A stretch of 64,000 nucleotides of DNA from Planctomycetota bacterium (GTDB lineage: Bacteria; Planctomycetota; UBA8742; UBA2392). Positions 42,559-52,000 of the stretch are shown piece after piece. Within the stretch, counting starts at the first letter, position 1, and every line of letters starts with the position of its first letter. The stretch lies in contig JAOSKM010000001.1 of NCBI GenBank assembly GCA_027493625.1, forward strand, positions 339,489-403,488, read 5' to 3'. Made by a program: the position numbers and the translations under genes. The notes under the pieces are model-generated. The model worked only from the letters and a program-made list of their open reading frames with translations, made no database searches and was not told the DNA's origin.

Positions 42559-43053
42559 GTGAAGCGTCCAGAAATATCCATCGACGACACCGGACTCACG
42601 ATCAATGGTGTCCCTGTGAGCCTCGAAGCCAAGGCGGCAGATGTTGAGGCAGCCCTGGGAGAGCATGGCACCAGAAGGCGATTCGGTCCGGCTCACCTTT
42701 CGAAACCAACCGACAACCAGGCGGTCGTCTTTGAAGACGCCGGCGTCGTGCTGCTTGAGCGCATTGGAAGTGGAGACCTGTCCCAACTGGACTGCATCTT
42801 TGAACCGTCAAGCTCACCGGTCAGCGGTGTTGTTCCGTTTGAGGGCAACCTTGACCTGCTTGGCGTGCAGATCGAGGCGGTCATGCAGAAGTCCGAATTG
42901 CGAGCCTTGAGTGCCAAGGCACAACGACGGTTTTTGAAGTCCTTTGTCTTCGAAACTGCCGGGTTGATCGCGTACCTCTTGCTGGGCAAGCCCGTACGAG
43001 GCCAAGGCGTCAGCATCCTGCACGTCAGCGTTGGCCCCAAAGCGCTGGCGTAA
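42559..43053 (+). CDS. Hypothetical protein, DUF7738-like
   Basis: 164 residues starting 22 bases after mqnC. The opening ('DDTGLTINGVPVSLEAKAADVEAALG', 'RRFGPAHLSKPTDNQAVVFEDAGVVLLER') follows the pattern of small immunity-like proteins of the DUF7738 type (TINGxPVSL, ALGxxxR, FEDAGV). No signal peptide or membrane helix is seen. Its grouping with mqn genes may be chance. Confidence 0.65.
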   Translation: MKRPEISIDDTGLTINGVPVSLEAKAADVEAALGEHGTRRRFGPAHLSKPTDNQAVVFEDAGVVLLERIGSGDLSQLDCIFEPSSSPVSGVVPFEGNLDLLGVQIEAVMQKSELRALSAKAQRRFLKSFVFETAGLIAYLLLGKPVRGQGVSILHVSVGPKALA

Positions 43054-43076
43054 TCCGAGTGGCTTTAGCATCGCGC

Positions 43077-43210
43077 AGAGAACGCTGAGACCGCAGAGAA
43101 CCGCGTTGCTCTGCACGCCCTGTGTTCTCTGCGTGAAGATTGCAGTTGCAGTTCTTTGCGGCCTTCGCGAACCTTAGCGCCTTCGCGTGTTGCTGTTTTC
43201 GGAGGGTTCA
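43077..43210. repeat. CGCAGAG/CTCTGCG repeat, copy 1
   Basis: About 130 bases containing 'GAGACCGCAGAGAACCGC', its partial complement 'TTCTCTGCGTG', and then 'CTTCGCGAACCTTAGCGCC'. A second copy with the same order stands at 43750-43868. Confidence 0.7.
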
Positions 43211-43211
43211 C

Positions 43212-43691
43212 GTGCTGAGGTACTCAGGGTTAGCGTGTTTGCTGTTGCTGGCCGGTTGTGTGTCCACACAGTCAGCATCAGATCGGACTCAACCGGAAGC
43301 GCCTGAAGTCGTGGCTCGCTTCGTCGCAGTTGTTTGCAAAGACTTGCTCTCGAAATCCGAGGGCGAGCTTCCTCGGCTTGACCATCTCGATAGCAATGGA
43401 AGGGTTCGAGTTGTTTTACCTGCTCACCTGCGGGACTCATTCATGCAGTCGGCGGCGGATCTTCGGATTGAGTTGGAACGAGTTGTCATGGTGGAAGAAA
43501 GTTCCACACGGGAACTCGACGAGCCTTACCTGACGTTTTCAACCGAGCGCACCGAGTGGGGGCTATGGTTCAAGTGCCTCGCGCGCGAGAAGCGGGGTGA
43601 CAAGCCAAGCTCCGCTGACGGTTGGTCTGAGTCGTTCTGGGTGACCAACGAAGGCATCAGCTTCCACTACTGCTATTCAAACGTCTCCTAA
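43212..43691 (+). CDS. Putative lipoprotein
   Basis: GTG 43212 is preceded by GGAGG. A signal peptide with lipobox LLLAGC follows at once (cysteine at residue 16), so the 159-residue product should be lipid-anchored. The body is a mixed fold ('VVARFVAVVCKDLLSKSEGELPRL', 'FSTERTEWGLWFKCLAREK'). No family recognised. It sits between two copies of a 130-base repeat. Confidence 0.62.
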   Translation: MLRYSGLACLLLLAGCVSTQSASDRTQPEAPEVVARFVAVVCKDLLSKSEGELPRLDHLDSNGRVRVVLPAHLRDSFMQSAADLRIELERVVMVEESSTRELDEPYLTFSTERTEWGLWFKCLAREKRGDKPSSADGWSESFWVTNEGISFHYCYSNVS

Positions 43692-43749
43692 GCGTTGAAC
43701 TGCAGTTACCAAGAAGTTGGTCCACCCACTGCTTCAGAACACAAAATCA

Positions 43750-43868
43750 TCGCACAGAGAGCGCTGAGACCGCAGAGAGCGGCCTTCTCTGTGTCCTCCG
43801 CGCTCTCTGCGCGAGGAAAGCAGTTGCAGTGCTTCGCGCCCTTCGCGAACCTTGGCGCCTTCGCGTGA
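43750..43868. repeat. CGCAGAG/CTCTGCG repeat, copy 2
   Basis: Same order as copy 1: 'GAGACCGCAGAGAGC', 'GCTCTCTGCGCGAGG', 'CTTCGCGAACCTTGGCGCC'. The two copies flank the lipoprotein gene. Confidence 0.7.
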
Positions 43869-43888
43869 ATGCTGTTCAAGAAGGAGCC

Positions 43889-44028
43889 ATGTCCGGCAAG
43901 CTGGAACAGTCGAAGATTGATGGCGCGCATGCGTTGCTGGCGTCGATGGTGGGGGAGTGGCGCGGCGCGGACCTGGTTTGAGCCGGGCAAGCTGGCCGAC
44001 GAGTCGCCGATCGCGGGCTCCATCCGCT
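43889..44028 (+). pseudogene. Truncated, frameshifted copy of the DUF1579 gene
   Basis: The first 140 bases match the start of the intact gene at 46484 almost base for base (same MSGKLEQSK opening), then lose a few bases inside 'GVARTWF' and run to a stop after about 30 residues. The similarity breaks off near CCGCTGG at 44028. It keeps the start codon and ribosome site but cannot make the domain. Confidence 0.75.
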
Positions 44029-44130
44029 GGCCTGCCCGACGTAGCGTTGGCGGAGTCGGGAAGCGAATGCCACTCGACTGCGGGTGTTGGTGTCTCCGCT
44101 GCATGTTAGGCTGCCTGCACAGGAGGACAC

Positions 44131-44286
44131 ATGTCCAGCAAACGCTTCGGCAAGAAGCCCAAGAAGGTCAAAGCGAAGGCCGACAAGGACGGCACGGAAA
44201 GCACACCCGAAGAGAAGAAGTCGGTGCCCGCGCCCAAGGCCGCCAAGTTCGCCCAGAAACACTTCCAACGCCGCACATCGGGATGA
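44131..44286 (+). CDS. Small basic protein (51 aa)
   Basis: AGGAGG stands 6 bases before ATG 44131, the best ribosome site in the region. The 51-residue product is lysine/alanine-rich ('SSKRFGKKPKKVKAKADK', 'KKSVPAPKAAKFAQKHFQRR') and could bind RNA or DNA. No family is recognised. It resembles the 46-residue gene at 41128 in composition. Confidence 0.62.
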   Translation: MSSKRFGKKPKKVKAKADKDGTESTPEEKKSVPAPKAAKFAQKHFQRRTSG

Positions 44287-44367
44287 CGCAGGTGGTCATC
44301 GTCAGCAGCGCTTTGGAAACTTCTGACTGATTCCGCGGGGCGGTCGTAACATGCAGCGGGGTTGAAC

Positions 44368-46471
44368 ATGAAGCGTCCGGTCTGGCTGCTGCTGTTACTG
44401 CTTGTGGTCCTGCTGCTGGGCGGGGTCGGGTTACTGATCCTTGATTTCGGCGGCTCGGCGCCGGGCACATCCAAGGGCGCCGGCCAGCAGGTTCCGACCG
44501 CACTTGCCGGGCTTGATCCATCCGCCGAAGCCTCAGGCAACGCGGCCGTCAGTGACCCGTTGTCGGGAACGGGAACCGGCGCCGGAAACGGCAGCGCCTC
44601 CGACGGCACAAGGGCCGACAGCACTTCTGCAAATCAGGCCGCGCCGGAAACAGTTCGTCCGGACAAGCCCGCCCCGGAAGACACCAGCCGGGTTGAGAGC
44701 CCGCCCCAGCAGGGAAGAGACCAACCCCGCCTCGGTCGGCAGGCAGCCGAAGGCGCAGATCGGCGGCGAAGGGCGCGTCATCGAGCACTGGGCCACCCGC
44801 CTGGAGATGAACGCCGATGGCAGTCTGGCCGCCACGTTTGGCCCCGATGAAGTTGTGCTGTGGTCGCCCGACAGCACCAAGCCCCTGTGGCGCCAGCCCT
44901 GCCACCATGACTACACCGCGCCCGGAGCCTTCAGTCCCGATGGCAAGCAGCTCGCGTGTACGACTGACAAGGGGCACGCGGCCTTGCGCAACTGCGTCGA
45001 TGGCTCACTGGCCTGGAGCCGCGAACAGGACTCCCATCCCACCGCGATCTGTTTCCGCCCGGGCGGCGAACACCTGTTCGTGGGCTGTTTCAACGGAAGC
45101 GTCATCGAACTGAACGCGGCCGATGGTTCGCAGGTGCGCGAGGTTGCGAAGCTGGAGACGGAAGTGTCCAGCCTCGCGTTCGAGCCTGCCCAGGAGCTGC
45201 TGGTCGCCTGCACCGGAATCGGTGTCCACACGATTGACCGGGGCGGCGAGGTAAAACTGATCTTCGAGGGAGGCAGTTTCTCGGACGGCATTGCGCTGAG
45301 CCAGGACGGCCGCAAGCTTGTCCACGCGGAGGAAGGGGGCCTGTTCAAGCTGCGTCAGCTCTCGGATGGCACGGTGCTGAAGCAGTATGAAGCCGGCGGC
45401 GAGCGCACCGTGTACCGGCCCGCGCCGGCCGGCACGGGTTACGCGTTGCTGCGCATCCGCGACCAGATAGGGGTGTCACTGCAGCTTTGGGACATAGAGG
45501 CATTCGAAGCGATCCACAGCATCCAGCTCGACTTTGTGTTGAGCGCCGCGGCGAGCGCGGACGGGCGTCGTGCCGTGACCTGCAGCTTCGCCAAGGTCAT
45601 CAGGTTCTGGAGCCTGGAGGGCGGGCGCATACGTGCACTCGATCCGGACTGGCTGAAACCGCTGTATGCGGAATGGATGCCCGATGGGCGGCGGCTGCTT
45701 GTCGGAGACCTGGACGGCAAGGTCTCGATCCGCGATGCGGACACCCTGTCGGAGCTCGAGTCTTTCCGCACCGGCGAAAAGGCCGCTGAGGGCATGCTGC
45801 TCTCGCCTCGCGGCGACAAGCTGCTGGTGGTCGACTCCGCGCGCCGACCCTGGCTTTGGGATCTTGCCACCCGCGAGCGCGTGGCACTGGGAGACAAGGC
45901 GGACTCGAGCCTGGCGCAGTTCGCGGCAGACGGTTCGCGCCTGTACCTGGCGGTGGACGGCAAGATTGAGTCCTTCGATGCATCAGACGGAGCAAAGCTT
46001 GCCACCATCCGGGACGACTGGCAGGCGTCCGCGTTCCGTGTCAGCCCGGATGGCCTGCGAATCGTGATTTGCGGAAAGGACGTTCGCATCTACCCGCTGC
46101 CCATGCAGGGTGAAGGTGAGGTGATTGTGGAGCGGCGGAATGACTTCTTCGACGTCGAGTTTTCTCAGGATGGCACCCAGCTCGCCATCTGCAACACCAG
46201 CGACCTGCTGCTGTGGGATGTCGGGCGCGGTGAGCTCAGCCATAGCATCAAGGGCGCCGTGGCCATGGTGAGGTTCAATCCGCGCGGTGACGAGTTCATC
46301 TGCATGGACTTCAATGCCATCCTGTACCGGTGCAACTCCGATGGCAGCTTGATCGAAAAACTCGGCGGTGCGCCCGACGTCTCAGTCAACATTTCCTGGT
46401 CGCCCGACGGGACCCGCGTGATGGCGGCCGGCTTCGGCGAAAGCGTGAAGATCTGGGACCTGCGAGATTGA
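44368..46471 (+). CDS. Membrane-anchored WD40-like beta-propeller protein, frameshifted
   Basis: ATG 44368 opens one membrane helix (about 4-26) and a low-complexity Ser/Gly/Ala/Pro linker. The frame breaks near 44704-44707 (C4); dropping one C gives 'ESPPSREETNPASVGRQPK' and restores a frame to 46471, about 700 residues. The rest is a series of WD40-type repeats ('DGSLAATFGPDEVVLWSPDST', 'FSPDGKQLACT', 'WSPDGTRVMAAGFGESVKIWDLRD'). The propeller should be extracytoplasmic and bind a partner. Function unknown. Confidence 0.78.
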
Positions 46472-46483
46472 ACTGGAGAGACC

Positions 46484-46996
46484 ATGTCCGGCAAGCTGGA
46501 ACAGTCGAAGAAAGACGGCGCGCATGCGTTGCTGGCCTCGATGGTGGGGGAGTGGCGGGGCGTGGCGCGTACCTGGTTTGAGCCGGGCAAGCTGGCGGAC
46601 GAGTCGCCGATTGCGGGCTCCACGCGGCTGGTGCTGGACGGCCTGTTCCTGCTGCACGAGTACGAGGGTGCGCTGCAAGACGCGCCCATGAAGGGTATCG
46701 CGATCATTGGCTACTCACTGGCCGAGCAGCAGTGGCAGGTGTCCTGGATCGACAGCGTCCACAACGGCACGCGCATCATGCACAGCAAGGGTCAGACCCC
46801 TTTTTCGCTTGCGAAAAAGGGGTCTGACCCTCTCTCTGTTATAGGCAGCTACCCGGCCGGCGAAGGCCCCGACTGGGGCTGGCGCACGACGCTTGAGCTG
46901 CGCGGCCGCGACAACCTGGTGATCACCCACTACAACATCACGCCCGACGGCGAAGAGTCCATCGGCGTGGAGATCGACTACAAGCGGGTGGTTTAG
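46484..46996 (+). CDS. DUF1579-family protein carrying an in-frame palindrome
   Basis: 170 residues with the DUF1579 plan: 'LLASMVGEWRGVARTWFEPG', 'GSTRLVLDGLFLLHEYEG', 'IGYSLAEQQWQVSWIDS' and 'GWRTTLELRGRDNLVITHYNI'. These proteins form a small lipocalin-like barrel of unknown ligand. Residues about 103-117 (KGQTPFSLAKKGSDPL) are encoded by a perfect 44-base palindrome, an insertion not expected in the family. It begins 13 bases after the propeller gene. A broken copy lies at 43889. Confidence 0.82.
   Translation: MSGKLEQSKKDGAHALLASMVGEWRGVARTWFEPGKLADESPIAGSTRLVLDGLFLLHEYEGALQDAPMKGIAIIGYSLAEQQWQVSWIDSVHNGTRIMHSKGQTPFSLAKKGSDPLSVIGSYPAGEGPDWGWRTTLELRGRDNLVITHYNITPDGEESIGVEIDYKRVV
46788..46831. 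repeat. 44-base palindrome inside the DUF1579 gene
   Basis: Arms 46788-46808 and 46811-46831 are exact 21-base complements (AGGGTCAGACCCCTTTTTCGC and its reverse) with only TT between. It is translated. Related sequence is found in the ROK kinase gene at 48615-48717. Confidence 0.9.
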
Positions 46997-47391
46997 CTGC
47001 GGGGCCGGATCATGCCCGGCATGGCCTTCATCAGATCGTCTTTGGTGGTTGCTGAGTCCGCTACCTTCATCACCAGCTCGAACAACTCGTCCGCAATGAC
47101 ACTGAACTCAAACCCGTTCACGTCAAGAAACACCGCGCAACTCAAGATCGCTACGCGCTTGTTGCCATCGACGAACGCGTACGCCTGGCACAGGTGAAAC
47201 AGATACGCCGCTGCCATTTCCGCCAATGTGGGGTGCAGATATACGCCGCCAAACATGGCTTGCGGCATCGCCACGGCTGAATCCAGCAGCGCCGCATCGC
47301 GCAGGCCCGGCGCGCCGCCTTCGTGCCGGATGGTGTCGGCATGGAGGGCGAGCACGTCGTCCACGGAAAGGAAGATGATGTTCTGCATCAC
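46993..47391 (-). CDS. Doc-type Fic toxin, catalytic histidine replaced
   Basis: 132 residues of the Fic/Doc death-on-curing family, which phosphorylate or AMPylate target proteins such as EF-Tu. The Fic motif reads YAFVDGNKR: the phenylalanine, aspartate-glycine-asparagine and arginine are kept, but the first position, normally the catalytic histidine, is tyrosine (Y71, codon TAC). It overlaps the antitoxin gene by 4 bases. The change could mean a silenced toxin, a true variant or an assembly error. Confidence 0.85.
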   Translation of the reverse strand: MMQNIIFLSVDDVLALHADTIRHEGGAPGLRDAALLDSAVAMPQAMFGGVYLHPTLAEMAAAYLFHLCQAYAFVDGNKRVAILSCAVFLDVNGFEFSVIADELFELVMKVADSATTKDDLMKAMPGMIRPRS

Positions 47392-47615
47392 TCAGCCAGC
47401 CGCTTGAGCACAGAACTGTAGCGCTTGCGGAACCGAGCCACTGCGTCGGTGCGCTGTTTCTCAGTCAGCCCGACGTTGACAGGTGAAATCACAAGGCTGC
47501 CGTTGTGAACGGTGACGTTCACCTGATCGCCGATCTTCGCGTGAATCATCTCAAGCAGCGCGAGGTCGAGAGTGATGGCCGCGCTGTTTCCGGATTTGGT
47601 GATCTTCTTGATCAT
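47388..47615 (-). CDS. AbrB/MazE-type antitoxin
   Basis: 75 residues. The swapped-hairpin AbrB fold is evident at the start ('KKITKSGNSAAITLDLALLEMI', 'GDQVNVTVHNGSLVISPV'). The helical tail (about 52-75) would bind and block the Doc toxin. The gene overlaps the toxin start by 4 bases. A perfect palindrome lies 10 bases upstream of its start and is a likely autoregulatory operator. Confidence 0.85.
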   Translation of the reverse strand: MIKKITKSGNSAAITLDLALLEMIHAKIGDQVNVTVHNGSLVISPVNVGLTEKQRTDAVARFRKRYSSVLKRLAE

Positions 47616-47624
47616 GCTTCACCT

Positions 47625-47645
47625 CGTCATTACATCGTAATGACG
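47625..47645 (-). promoter_or_regulatory. Palindromic operator of the antitoxin-toxin pair
   Basis: CGTCATTAC and GTAATGACG are exact inverted repeats with an ATC spacer, ending 10 bases before the antitoxin ATG. AbrB-type antitoxins commonly repress their own genes through such sites; here the site would overlap the promoter -10 region and the ribosome-binding site (GAGGTG). Confidence 0.7.
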
Positions 47646-47667
47646 ACGCGAGCCCTTGTAAATGGGG

Positions 47668-47829
47668 CTATTCCTCGCAGTGACGGGTGATGATCAGGCG
47701 GTTGCCTTCGACCGTGAACTGGACTTCGTCGCCGGCCTTGCATTCGAGCGCCTTGAGCAACGCCTCGTCGATCGGCAGGAAGTACTCGTCGCCGATGCGC
47801 GTGATGGTTGCCGTGGCCGTGAGTTCCAT
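47668..47829 (-). CDS. Orphan AbrB/SpoVT-type small protein
   Basis: 53 residues from ATG 47829. One AbrB hairpin: 'TATATITRIGDEYFLPID', 'LECKAGDEVQFTVEGNRLIIT'. It lacks the tail that normally binds a toxin and has no toxin gene beside it, so it may be a cut-down antitoxin or a stand-alone regulator. It is only 53 bases upstream of the AbrB-Doc pair. The 220 bases before the ROK gene (47830-48049) hold nothing else. Confidence 0.62.
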   Translation of the reverse strand: MELTATATITRIGDEYFLPIDEALLKALECKAGDEVQFTVEGNRLIITRHCEE

Positions 47830-48049
47830 GTCGTCCTCTGCACTGAAACGTTCGGCCCGCCCGAAAAGTTCCAGCAACTGACACTCCAGCTCATTAGTAC
47901 GCTTCAGCCCGAGATTCTTACGTGAGCCTTTGATGAATACGCTTCGAGGCAATGTGGATGAAGTGTGCAAAAGGCGGCACGGGTAGGCCAAACGCGTACC
48001 CAGCCCCTAAACCCTGACACCTGAAACCTCGCCCCTGTAACCTGTCCCC

Positions 48050-49012
48050 ATGCCCATCGGCATCGACTGGGGTGGCACCTCCATCAAGGCCGCGATCGTG
48101 GACGGCGCGGCCGTGCGCGGCTTTGCGCGCATCGAAACCAGTGGCGAGCCGGCCGCGATCCTCGACGCCATCGCCGGCCTGGTGCGCGTGCTGGACCCCC
48201 GCACCGAGAGCGTCGGCGTCGCGATCCCGGGCGAAGTACGGCCGGACGGGCGCTGCTGGCGGCTGCCCAACGTGCCGGGTTTTGAGGACGTCAACATCGG
48301 CGCCGAGCTGCACGCGCGATTGAACCTGCCCATCGGCGTCGAGAACGACGCCACCGCAGCGGCGCTGGCCGAGCGGCTGTACGGCTGGGGCAACCAGTAC
48401 GGCAGCTTCCTGCTGGTCACGCTGGGCACCGGCATCGGCGGCGGGCTGGTGCTGGACGGCCACGTGCGCCGCGGCACGGGCGGCTTCGCGGGCGAGATCG
48501 GCCACGTGCTGGTGGAAAGCGGCGAGCAGGCCTGGACCTGCGGCTGCGGCAAGCGCGGCTGCATGGAGGCTTACGCGGGCATCGCCGGCCTGCTCAGAAA
48601 GTATGCGGCCGTTAAGGGGTCAGACTCTCTTTTCGGAACGAAAAGAGGGTCTGACCCCCTCAGCGCTGCAAGTGCGACTGAAGAAGAAGGGACGAAAAGA
48701 GGGTTTGACCCCTTTCCCCGCACCATCAAGGAGATCGCGGACGCCGACGACGCCGGCACACAGGCCGTCTGGCAGCAGCTGGGCTGGGCGCTGGGCACAG
48801 GCCTGGGCGTGATCAACAACGTGCTGGACCTGGACGCCATCGTGTTCACCGGCGGCGTAGCCAACTCGCTGAGCCGCTTCGAAGCCTTGATCCGCAAGGC
48901 CATGCAGGCCCGTGCCTTCGCCCCGCCGCTGGCGCAACTGCCCCTGCTGACCAGCCGCCTCGGCGAACAAGCCGGTGTAATAGGCGCCGCGCACCTGCCC
49001 GCGGCGAAGTGA
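48050..49012 (+). CDS. ROK-family sugar kinase with in-frame palindromes
   Basis: 320 residues. Marks of the family: N-terminal phosphate loop 'GIDWGGTSIKAAIV', catalytic 'VENDATAAALAE', 'LGTGIGGGLVLDG', the zinc motif CGCGKRGCMEAY, and 'VFTGGVANSL'. Glucokinase or N-acyl-hexosamine kinase activity is likely. A segment of about 35 residues ('KGSDSLFGTKRGSDPL' to 'TKRGFDPFP', about 188-223) is encoded by palindromic DNA related to that in the DUF1579 gene and lies in a region where ROK proteins vary. The enzyme may still be active. Confidence 0.87.
   Translation: MPIGIDWGGTSIKAAIVDGAAVRGFARIETSGEPAAILDAIAGLVRVLDPRTESVGVAIPGEVRPDGRCWRLPNVPGFEDVNIGAELHARLNLPIGVENDATAAALAERLYGWGNQYGSFLLVTLGTGIGGGLVLDGHVRRGTGGFAGEIGHVLVESGEQAWTCGCGKRGCMEAYAGIAGLLRKYAAVKGSDSLFGTKRGSDPLSAASATEEEGTKRGFDPFPRTIKEIADADDAGTQAVWQQLGWALGTGLGVINNVLDLDAIVFTGGVANSLSRFEALIRKAMQARAFAPPLAQLPLLTSRLGEQAGVIGAAHLPAAK
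48615..48717. repeat. Palindromic insertion in the ROK gene
   Basis: 48615-48635 (AGGGGTCAGACTCTCTTTTCG) pairs with 48639-48660 around GAA, with two mismatches. A third, half copy (ACGAAAAGAGGGTTTGACCCC) stands at 48692-48712. All are in frame and translated. Confidence 0.85.
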
Positions 49013-49086
49013 TTGCCTTTGCAACCATCCCTTGGTTTGATAGGTCTCCGCAACGCGAAGCAATCCTGATACCAACCGGGGGAAAT

Positions 49087-52000
49087 ATGTCGAAGCTTGC
49101 CTGGCCGGCCCTGCTGGCGGTGTTGTGTCTCATGGTCAGCAGCTTCCCGGACGCGCCTGCGCCCGTGCGCGCCGAGGACGAGCCGAAGAGCAAGGCCACC
49201 GACCGGCGCCCCATCAACGACCAGATGAGCTTCGATGAAGCGCGCGCCGCCATCGACAAGGCGGCCCGGGGCGATGACGAGGCGCTGCAGAAGCTGAAGG
49301 ATGGCCGGCTGGCGTACGTGCCGCTGCTGATCCGCGACCGGCGCGGCGTCAACCTGGCCTACCAGCTGCTGCGCGAAGACATCGGCTGGGTGCGTGACAT
49401 GCAGCGCTGGGAGGTGGCGCTCGGCAGTCTCAGCCCCAAGCTGATCGAGGACACTTACCGCGAACTGGCAGACCGCTTCCACCATGCCGAGGGCCAGCTT
49501 GCGCGCGCCTACATCAAGGCCTGGCAGCTCGGCGACTACGAGTGCGCGGGCAGGCTGGCGGGCGTGGCGCCGAAAAGCGGCTGGGTCCAGGCGGCACAGG
49601 CCTGGGTGGGTGCGATCAGCGAGCCGGCCGCGCGCGTCGAGGCGCTGCTGGGCCTGGAGCAGGAGATCTGGCTGGTCACCGACCTGTCGTACAGCATCTC
49701 GGTCGGCCGACTCGACGACGAGGTGCAGCGAATCCCTTTCGGCACCAACCAGTACGCCAGGGCGGAGGTGCCCCTGTTCTACGGCTCCGGTGGCGCAAGC
49801 GCGCTGTTGACGGTCCCCGTTGAATGGATGTTCGGGGCGTACTTCGAGAAACTGGGCATCCTGACGCACGACCTGCCGCGCAAGCAGCGCGACGAGGTGA
49901 TCGCGCGTGTGGAAAAGCTGACGGAGGGGGCCGCCTCCGGTTCGCGCCGCACCTCGTTCATGTACGGCGCGTTGTACGGGGAGAAACAGAGCAAGTACGA
50001 AGTGAACTTCGCGCTCACCCACGTCGCGCGCTGCACGCCCTGCATGGCGTACGCCGAGAACAACTACAAGGATCAGCCGCTGCCCCGCCGCATCAGCGCC
50101 ATCTCGGCGTTCTGGGGCGCACCGGACTGGGCGCCGGCCCAGGACCTGCTGCTGGACGAGGCCGTCCGTTCGGGCGACGAGACCTTCCTGCGCCTGGCGT
50201 CGCGCGCCGTGCTGTGCGTGAACGACGACCGGCTGCGGGCAGTCAACTCGGTGGCACGGGCGCTGCGCGGCGCAAAAACGCTGGCGGATGAGCGCAAAGC
50301 CTTTGCCAGGGCGCTCAAGGACAGCAAGCACAAACAGTTGCAGGGCGTGGCCGCCTTCCTTGACGGCACCGGCAAGCTGCCCGCTGACAACGGCAACCCG
50401 GTCCTCAAGCTGACGACAGAGCAGAAGAGCGCGCTGCTGAAGCCCTTCCTGTACCCCGAGGAGATCACGGCCTACGGCGGCGAGCAGGCTGCCTACTTCA
50501 TGAACCTCAGCCAGTTCCTGTTCGCCCAGCACCGCGTGATCGCGGCGATGGAGGCCGCTGCGCTCAGCATCGAGGCTGCCGCCAAGGGCAGCAAGCGGCG
50601 GCTGGGCCAGGCCAACGCCTACCTGACGCACCGCACGCTGCGCCAGTTCCTGGGCCGCCAGGGCGTGAGCGAGTGGCTGGCGCCCTGGAAGGAGCGCTTC
50701 CCGCTGGCCGTCGAGATCCTGCGCAACCAGGACCAGGCCAGGGAAGCCGCGGGCGAAGAGATTGAGGCCTCGATCTATGCCGTGGAACGCCAGTTCGGAG
50801 GCGGCGCAGAGGCCGGCGCCGAACAGCGCGAAGCCCTGGTGGAAGACGTTTCGCTGGCGGGCGGCTTCGGTGTGGCCGTGATTTCCCAGCTGGAAGGCGT
50901 TGATCTGAAGCCGAGCGAACGCGATGAGTTGCGCGAGAGGGCGGAGCTGGTCACGCCCTCGGACTGCCACCTGCACCTGTTCATGCTTCCGCAGAACGAC
51001 TGGTTCGGGCGTTTCGCCTGGCGCGACTGGACGCTCGCGGAGCACACGGTCCAGTGCCTGGCCCTGCTGCAGCCCTTCAACTGGATCACGCTGAGCCGGC
51101 TGGGCGCCGTGCTGGCCCGTGCCGGCTGCGACCCGCGCTGCATGTCGCCGCTGCTCACGCTGGCCCATGAACGCCCGATCCAGCCCTACGTCAACGGCCA
51201 GAGCGTCGCGGGCTTGCGGCTGATGCTTTTCAACCGCGGCGCCGTTTCCAACCTGCTCCGCGCCAACGCGGCCGTCAACGATCGCTTCATCTCAGACGAC
51301 TGGAAGAAGTCCTACACCGCCTCGCTGGAACGCATGTCGTGGGGGCTGGACTGGTGGGACTCGATGTGCTGGGGCCCGCGCCTCTCGCCGCGGCCCGGGT
51401 TCACGGATGCGTGCTTCGATTACGAGTACAACGCCCGCGACCGCGAGAACGTGAGCATCCTGCTCGACTACGCGCTCGAGCTGCAGGGCGTGTCGCCCAG
51501 CCGCGCGCTGAAGCTGGTGGAAGTATCCGAAAAGATCGGCGTCAGTTCCTACGGGCACTTCGTCGGCTCCCAGTCCTACATCCGCGCCAAGGCCCAGCTG
51601 GGCGACTACGCCGCCGCCATCAAGCGCTGGCGCGAATTGCGCGAAGGCGACACCGGTGTCCCCGCCTATCTCGACTACATGCTGCTCCACGGCCTGCTGG
51701 AGGGCAACCAGTGGAAGCACATCGGCGCCGCCCTCGATGAGGTCCTGGCCTACGAGCAGAACCAGGAAAGCGTGTACCTGACCTTTGCCCTGCGCCGCGC
51801 GCTGATGGCGGACGGCCGCCACTCCAAGGTCGCGGCCGTGAAGGCCCCGCACTGGGAACCGAGATCCGGCGATGCCTACGACGCAGGCAACTACACGGAA
51901 GTGTTCTACGAGGCGCGGCGGCTGTTTGAACGCGGCCAGCTGGAGGAGATCACCAGGCGTGCCAACCTGCTCTGGACCTGCGGCTGCGAGAACTCAATCG

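Noticed and set aside
43077..43868. Possible CRISPR array from repeated CGCAGAG words
   Set aside because: Only two copies of a 120-130 base block, no regular spacers and no cas genes.
48571..51168. Open frame of 865 codons on the minus strand
   Set aside because: Lies across the ROK and giant-protein genes, ends in the palindromic DNA and shows no domain or ribosome site.
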